Below, in pieces: positions 60,210 to 64,000 of a stretch of 64,000 bases of DNA (position 1 is its first letter; each line of letters begins with the position of its first letter). The notes below the pieces were generated by a model, which was given only the letters and a program-made list of their open reading frames with translations, was not told where the DNA came from and ran no database searches. Source of the stretch: Ralstonia pickettii (GTDB taxonomy: Bacteria; Pseudomonadota; Gammaproteobacteria; Burkholderiales; Burkholderiaceae); assembly GCF_030582395.1 (NCBI RefSeq), contig NZ_CP104382.1, forward strand, positions 124,001 through 188,000. Reading direction: 5' to 3'. The position numbers and the translations under genes are program-made.

Positions 60210-60992
60210 ATGGCGTCTCACGCGGTTCTCACGGCTCTGGCCAATGTGCTGCTCGGCATGGGCCTTGGCGTTGCAGGCGGTTTGCTCGGCATTGGCGGCG
60301 GGCTGATCGCCATTCCTGTGCTCGGCTATCTGTATGGAATGGACCAGCACCTGGCTCAGGGCACTGCGCTGGTGATGATTGCGCCCAATGTGCTGATCGG
60401 CTTCTGGCGCTATCACCAGCGGCATCCGGTGCATCTGCGCTCCGTTGCGCTGATCTGCGTGTTCTCGATGGCGGCGACCTACGTTGCCGCACGTTTTGCA
60501 GCGGGCCTCGATGCCCATCTGCTGCATACGGCGTTTGCGGTATTTCTGATCGTGCTGGCGCTGTACTTTGCCTCGCAGCTCAAAGCGAAGCCGCATGCCG
60601 GTGATACGGCGCACGCTGCTCCACGTGCCATGCCGGCCGCTGCCCTGCCATTGATGGGCGTCGCCAGCGGAGCGATGTCGGGCATCTTCACGGTGGGCGG
60701 TGGGCTGGTGGTGGTGCCGGCGCTGGTGACGTTCTTCGGAATGCCGCAGACGCGTGCCCAGGGCATGGCGCTCGCGCTGGTGGTGCCGGGCTCGTTGATC
60801 GCACTTGCCACGTATGCGCATGCCGGCCATGTGGATTGGGGAACGGGCATCCCGCTGGCAGCCGGTGGTATAGCGAGCGTGTCGTGGGGTGTCGCGTTGG
60901 CGTATCGCTTTTCAGCGCGGCGTCTGCGGCTGGCGTTTTGCACCGTGCTGCTGGGTACCGCGCTGATGATGCTGCTGGTCAAGCCAGCCTGA
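60210..60992 (+). CDS. TauE/SafE-family anion exporter
   Basis: A 260-aa membrane protein with eight helices in two repeats, each carrying the family motif: GGLLGIGGGLIAIPVLG near residue 23 and GAMSGIFTVGGGLVVVPAL near 155. The family exports sulfite, sulfoacetate or other organosulfonates. No sulfonate-pathway genes are nearby, so the substrate stays open. Confidence 0.85.
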   Translation: MASHAVLTALANVLLGMGLGVAGGLLGIGGGLIAIPVLGYLYGMDQHLAQGTALVMIAPNVLIGFWRYHQRHPVHLRSVALICVFSMAATYVAARFAAGLDAHLLHTAFAVFLIVLALYFASQLKAKPHAGDTAHAAPRAMPAAALPLMGVASGAMSGIFTVGGGLVVVPALVTFFGMPQTRAQGMALALVVPGSLIALATYAHAGHVDWGTGIPLAAGGIASVSWGVALAYRFSARRLRLAFCTVLLGTALMMLLVKPA

Positions 60993-61025
60993 TTGGCTGA
61001 TTTTTTCAGAACGGAGGAGGGCATC

Positions 61026-61421
61026 GTGTCGGAGCAAGACAAGCAGGCCGGACGCGCACGCCGGGCGCAGGTGATGGGCGACGCATTCGTGGAACGGGCG
61101 ATGAGCGGGCTGGATGCCTTCTCGGCGCCGCTGCAAGACTGGCTGAACGAGCACGCCTGGGGCAGCACGTGGCAGCGTGAGGGCATCGACCTCAAGACGC
61201 GCAGCCTCTGCACCTGCGCGATGCTGGCCGCGCTGGGCCGCAGCACTGAACTGAAGGGCCATGTGCGGGGCGCCCTCAACAACGGCGCAACGGCGGTGGA
61301 GATCCGCGAAGTGCTGCTGCATAGCGCCATCTATGCCGGCGCACCGGCTGCCATTGAGGCGTTTCGTTCGGCGCGTGAGGTGCTCAACGAACTCGGTATC
61401 GAGATCGAAGAGGCACGCTAG
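61026..61421 (+). CDS. Carboxymuconolactone decarboxylase family protein
   Basis: A 131-aa protein close to PcaC: REGIDLKTRSLCTCAMLAALGRSTELKGHVRGALNNGATAVEIREVLLHSAIYAGAPAA, including the conserved Glu/His positions. PcaC forms 3-oxoadipate enol-lactone from gamma-carboxymuconolactone. The GTG at 61026 has GGAGGAG 6-7 bp upstream. It is followed 35 bp later by an enol-lactonase-like hydrolase, as in pca gene sets, but other pca genes are not visible. Confidence 0.8.
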   Translation: MSEQDKQAGRARRAQVMGDAFVERAMSGLDAFSAPLQDWLNEHAWGSTWQREGIDLKTRSLCTCAMLAALGRSTELKGHVRGALNNGATAVEIREVLLHSAIYAGAPAAIEAFRSAREVLNELGIEIEEAR

Positions 61422-61456
61422 CGGCGCTTTGCTATGCCAACTGAGACCTGATCGAC

Positions 61457-62266
61457 ATGGATGCCTTCGACGACGATCTGACGGAGTTTGCAGCCCACGG
61501 GGCTAAACCGCTGCCGGCCCCCGCTGCGCAAGGGTATGTCGAGCACGATGGCGCCCGCATCTGGTATGCGACCTTCGGCACCGGCAGGCCGGTCATCCTG
61601 ATGCATGGCGGGCTGGGCCACAGCGGCAACTGGGGGTATCAGGTGCCGGCACTCATGACTGCCGGCTATCGGCCCATCGTCATCGACAGCCGCGGACACG
61701 GCCGCAGCACACGCGATGCGCAACCTTATGCCTACACACGCATGGCGTCTGACGTGCGCGCCGTCATGAATATGCTGCGCATCGACTGCGCGCCGTTCAT
61801 CGGCTGGAGCGATGGTGCTTGCGTTGCGCTCACCCTGGCCATGCAGACACCGGAACGCGTTATGGGCGTGTTCTTCTTTGGCTGCAACATGGACCCAAGT
61901 GGCGCCAAGCCTTTTGAACCGACGCCCGTCATCGATCGCTGTTTTGCGCGCCACCGAAAGGATTACACCGCGCTCTCATCCACGCCCGACGATTTCGATG
62001 CATTCGTCGCGGCCGTCACCGAAATGATGCAGACGCAGCCGAACGCAACGGCCGCGGAGCTGGCGGCGACGCGCGTGCCCGTGACGATCGCACACAGCGA
62101 ACACGACGAGTTCATCCGCCCCGAACACGCCCACTATCTGGCGCGGACCATCCCAGATGCCCGGTTCGTATTGCTGCCGGGCGTGAGCCATTTCGCCCCA
62201 TTGCAGAAGCCCGCGTTGTTCAACGACGCCGTGCTCGCATTTCTGCACGGGCTTCCTCCGCTGTAG
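61457..62266 (+). CDS. Alpha/beta hydrolase, 3-oxoadipate enol-lactonase-like
   Basis: A 269-aa alpha/beta hydrolase with oxyanion HGGLGHSGNWG, nucleophile elbow GWSDGAC (Ser near residue 116), Asp in HSEHDEFI and His in GVSHFAP, a complete triad. It resembles PcaD-type lactonases, a function supported by the carboxymuconolactone decarboxylase gene just upstream but not specific enough to name. Confidence 0.75.
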   Translation: MDAFDDDLTEFAAHGAKPLPAPAAQGYVEHDGARIWYATFGTGRPVILMHGGLGHSGNWGYQVPALMTAGYRPIVIDSRGHGRSTRDAQPYAYTRMASDVRAVMNMLRIDCAPFIGWSDGACVALTLAMQTPERVMGVFFFGCNMDPSGAKPFEPTPVIDRCFARHRKDYTALSSTPDDFDAFVAAVTEMMQTQPNATAAELAATRVPVTIAHSEHDEFIRPEHAHYLARTIPDARFVLLPGVSHFAPLQKPALFNDAVLAFLHGLPPL

Positions 62267-62286
62267 GCTGCGTCAGGGCCGATGCG

Positions 62287-62321
62287 TTATCCACAGAAAC
62301 AGTGGGTAAGCCTGTGGATAA
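62287..62321. promoter_or_regulatory. Pair of inverted consensus DnaA boxes
   Basis: TTATCCACA (62287-62295) and TGTGGATAA (62313-62321), both exact matches to the DnaA box, in inverted orientation and separated by 17 bp. They lie in a gene gap after the hydrolase gene. No dnaA, repA or parAB gene is near, so this is more likely a titration or regulatory site than an origin. Confidence 0.6.
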
Positions 62322-62424
62322 CAATGCGCGACCGCGGTACCACGCGGTTCGCAGTGCTTTGCCGTCTGCGTAGGCAGGCTGGCGCGACGCGGGGTGTCGC
62401 CGCGCTGCCGATTTCAATGTGCGT

Positions 62425-62928
62425 TTAATTGTTCGCGACGGGCGGGCTGTACGTTGCTTTGATGGCCTTGTGCCGGGCTTCCATTTCCTGGCGCAGGGCG
62501 CGGCGCTGCTGCGCGGCTTCAAAGCGTTCCTTTTCCTCTGCGTTGGCGGGCATCAGCGGCGGTACGTCGGCCGGTTTGCCGTCGTCATCGACAGCCACCA
62601 TCGTGAAATAGCAGCTGTTGGTATGGCGCACGACCTGGTTGCGGATGTTCTCCGTGACCACCTTGATGCCGATTTCCATCGACGTGCGGCCGGTGTAGTT
62701 GACCGACGCCAGGAACGTCACCAGTTCACCCACGTGAATCGGCTGGCGGAACACTACCTGGTCCACCGACAGCGTGACCACATAGCGGCCGGCATAGCGG
62801 CTCGCGCATGCATACGCAACCTGATCGAGAAACTTGAGGATGTGGCCGCCGTGCACGTTGCCGGAAAAATTGGCCATGTCGGGCGTCATCAGCACGGTCA
62901 TGCTGAGCTGGTGGGATTGCGTATTCAT
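62425..62928 (-). CDS. Acyl-CoA thioesterase, hot-dog fold
   Basis: A 167-aa hexameric-type thioesterase of the YciA/ACOT class with MTPDMANFSGNVHGGHILKFLDQVAYACASRYAG (catalytic Asp in the long helix) and SCYFTMVAVDDDGKP. It hydrolyses acyl-CoA thioesters. The last 35 residues are a charged helix. It is monocistronic, and its promoter lies in the gap before 63101. Confidence 0.85.
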   Translation of the reverse strand: MNTQSHQLSMTVLMTPDMANFSGNVHGGHILKFLDQVAYACASRYAGRYVVTLSVDQVVFRQPIHVGELVTFLASVNYTGRTSMEIGIKVVTENIRNQVVRHTNSCYFTMVAVDDDGKPADVPPLMPANAEEKERFEAAQQRRALRQEMEARHKAIKATYSPPVANN

Positions 62929-63100
62929 GGGGCGTTGAAGCAGAAATGATGGGGAAAGCAGGGCGCGCAGAAATGGGTACGCAACTGCCAGCCATTGTGC
63001 CGTGCGCGGCGCACGTTGTGCTGCATTGCGTGAAATTTGATGGCATCGCGCTACACTAGCGCCTTCCGCCGCAAACGATTTTCAGCCCATCCGGTTTTCG

Positions 63101-63496
63101 ATGCACCGCTTGCTGACCCGCCTCCTGCTCTGGCTGGTCGTCCTGGCACTGCCCCTGCAAGGGTTTGCCGCGACGGCCATGATGGCGCGCGGCGGTGCAA
63201 TGGACGATGCGGCGGTTGTCATGGTCGCGCCGGAGGACGGTGCCGTCATTTCCGGTGCCTGCCATGAGCACGAAGACGCCATGACTTCCGGCGCCGAGTC
63301 GAAAGCGCCGGCACAGTCGCACTGCAAGACCTGCCCGATCTGCGCGACGTGTTCGCTCGGTTCGGTCGTCCCCCTGGCCGCCAGTCTTGGTGTGCCGCTG
63401 ATCAAGCTGCCGGCCGCTGCGCCGCGTGGCCTCGCCGTTTCCTTCCGCAGCTTCATTCCCGAAGCGCTTCAACGTCCACCCTCGATTCGCGTTTGA
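63101..63496 (+). CDS. Small exported Cys/His-rich protein (DUF2946-like)
   Basis: A 131-aa protein with a signal peptide (cleaved near residue 23), a middle rich in His, Glu and Cys (CHEHEDAM, HCKTCPICATC) and a Pro/Arg-rich tail. The Cys/His groups are suited to binding copper or another soft metal. It is the first visible gene of a unit running to the right edge. Confidence 0.65.
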   Translation: MHRLLTRLLLWLVVLALPLQGFAATAMMARGGAMDDAAVVMVAPEDGAVISGACHEHEDAMTSGAESKAPAQSHCKTCPICATCSLGSVVPLAASLGVPLIKLPAAAPRGLAVSFRSFIPEALQRPPSIRV

Positions 63497-63592
63497 CGCC
63501 ACCAGTCCGTCCATAGAGTGGGCTGGCCTCTGGTTCTGCGGCTTCGTGCACGGCACGCGGCCGTATGTCATCACGCCTGATCGAGGTTTCTC

Positions 63593-63934
63593 ATGCTTTT
63601 CACACGAAGGTTCGTGGCCGCCGCGCTGCTGGCGTTGGCGCCGCCATGGGTTTTGGCGCAGGGCGGGGCGTCTGCGCCGACAGCTTCCCCAACTGATCCA
63701 CTGAACGCGGACGCCGCTGTGCCGGACATAGCCGCGCCGCGCACATTCGACAGTTATCACGCGTATCGCGATACCGGACCCGCACCCTGGCGCGAGACCA
63801 ACGCGGCCGTGAGGCCCCAGCCCGGCGGCGCGGCGCATGGCAGCCACGCAGGACACAGCCTGCCCGCGAGCGCGCCGGCCGCTTCCTCCAACAAGCCTGC
63901 CGGCGAGTCCATGCCCGGCATGCATCACCACTAG
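63593..63934 (+). CDS. Small exported His-rich protein
   Basis: A 113-aa protein with a signal peptide (AAALLALAPPWVLAQ) and a low-complexity Ala/Pro/Ser body ending SMPGMHHH, with GSHAGHS earlier. The His and Met in the tail suggest metal binding. Its stop lies just before AGGAGG and the GTG of the next gene, so the two are in one operon. Confidence 0.6.
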   Translation: MLFTRRFVAAALLALAPPWVLAQGGASAPTASPTDPLNADAAVPDIAAPRTFDSYHAYRDTGPAPWRETNAAVRPQPGGAAHGSHAGHSLPASAPAASSNKPAGESMPGMHHH

Positions 63935-63942
63935 GAGGCACC

Positions 63943-64000
63943 GTGCTCAAACCATCCACATGCCGCCTTGTCCTGTGGGCGCTGGCCGCCACGCTGCTGC
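63943..64000 (+). CDS. Start of an exported protein, probably an efflux outer-membrane factor (partial)
   Basis: Begins at GTG after AGGAGG and reads MLKPSTCRLVLWALAATLL up to the window edge, the start of a signal peptide. The place after two metal-binding-type small proteins suggests a TolC/CusC-type component, which is inference only. Confidence 0.45.
   Translation, partial: MLKPSTCRLVLWALAATLL

Noticed and set aside
62287..62321. Origin of replication
   Set aside because: Only two DnaA boxes, no AT-rich unwinding region, and no dnaA, rep or par gene nearby.

Overview
The window looks like chromosomal DNA of a GC-rich betaproteobacterium, most likely Ralstonia or a close relative in the Burkholderiaceae. 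Reasons: about 60-65% GC through most of it, a methylcitrate cluster of the AcnD/PrpF type with a divergent PrpR, a DUF2242 lipoprotein, a bacterial collagen-like lipoprotein, and extragenic palindromes of the Burkholderiales type. The species call is inference from gene content, not from a marker gene. No rRNA, tRNA, intact transposase, prophage or CRISPR array was seen.

Layout. 0.5-2.2 kb: collagen-like lipoprotein and a small monooxygenase-fold protein. 2.2-10.6 kb: propionate catabolism by the 2-methylcitrate cycle, prpB-prpC-acnD-prpF read leftward, with the sigma-54 activator prpR diverging. 10.6-13.7 kb: a compact cassette (desaturase-like protein, DUF2000, azlC, azlD) with overlapping genes. 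It lies between the true 3' end of prpR and a second, broken copy of that end, so it looks inserted. 13.7-19.7 kb: HD-GYP and GGDEF proteins, an isochorismatase-fold protein, an orphan flgE hook gene and a ClC channel. 19.7-24.0 kb: VOC protein, DUF2242 lipoprotein, phosphoesterase, large exported protein of unknown function. 24.4-28.1 kb: a probable defence or accessory locus with an Mrr-like/zinc-finger membrane protein, a low-GC OLD-family ATPase-TOPRIM nuclease, then a hairpin-rich leader with a proline-rich leader peptide coupled to an unknown 92-aa protein. 28.3-28.8 kb: 21/42-bp tandem repeat and a G12 run.

28.9-46.4 kb: OB-like repeat protein, FUSC transporter, an unusual PTS-EIIC/EAL fusion, lipoproteins, a Tat-exported amino-acid-type binding protein, DMT transporter, stand-alone MASE4 protein, an ECHDC3-like hydratase, and a thiol-redox group (thioredoxin-like, Ohr, DipZ) next to a divergent two-component system. 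Shared TACAAA-type repeats suggest that system controls the redox genes. 46.4-48.4 kb: a translationally coupled trio (52-aa membrane peptide, SIR2-like protein, DUF72), the best candidate here for an undescribed gene system. 48.5-55.8 kb: three DJ-1/PfpI proteins, nucleosidase, MocR-type regulator, cytochrome c and small exported proteins. 55.9-64 kb: FAD/disulfide oxidoreductase, ChaA antiporter, spherulin-4-like protein, a decayed quinone oxidoreductase, TauE, a carboxymuconolactone decarboxylase/hydrolase pair, thioesterase, and the start of what looks like a metal-efflux operon cut by the window edge.

Functional themes are short-chain acid catabolism, several c-di-GMP proteins (HD-GYP, GGDEF, EAL, possibly the MASE4 remnant), envelope and peroxide redox defence, and two or three accessory insertions.
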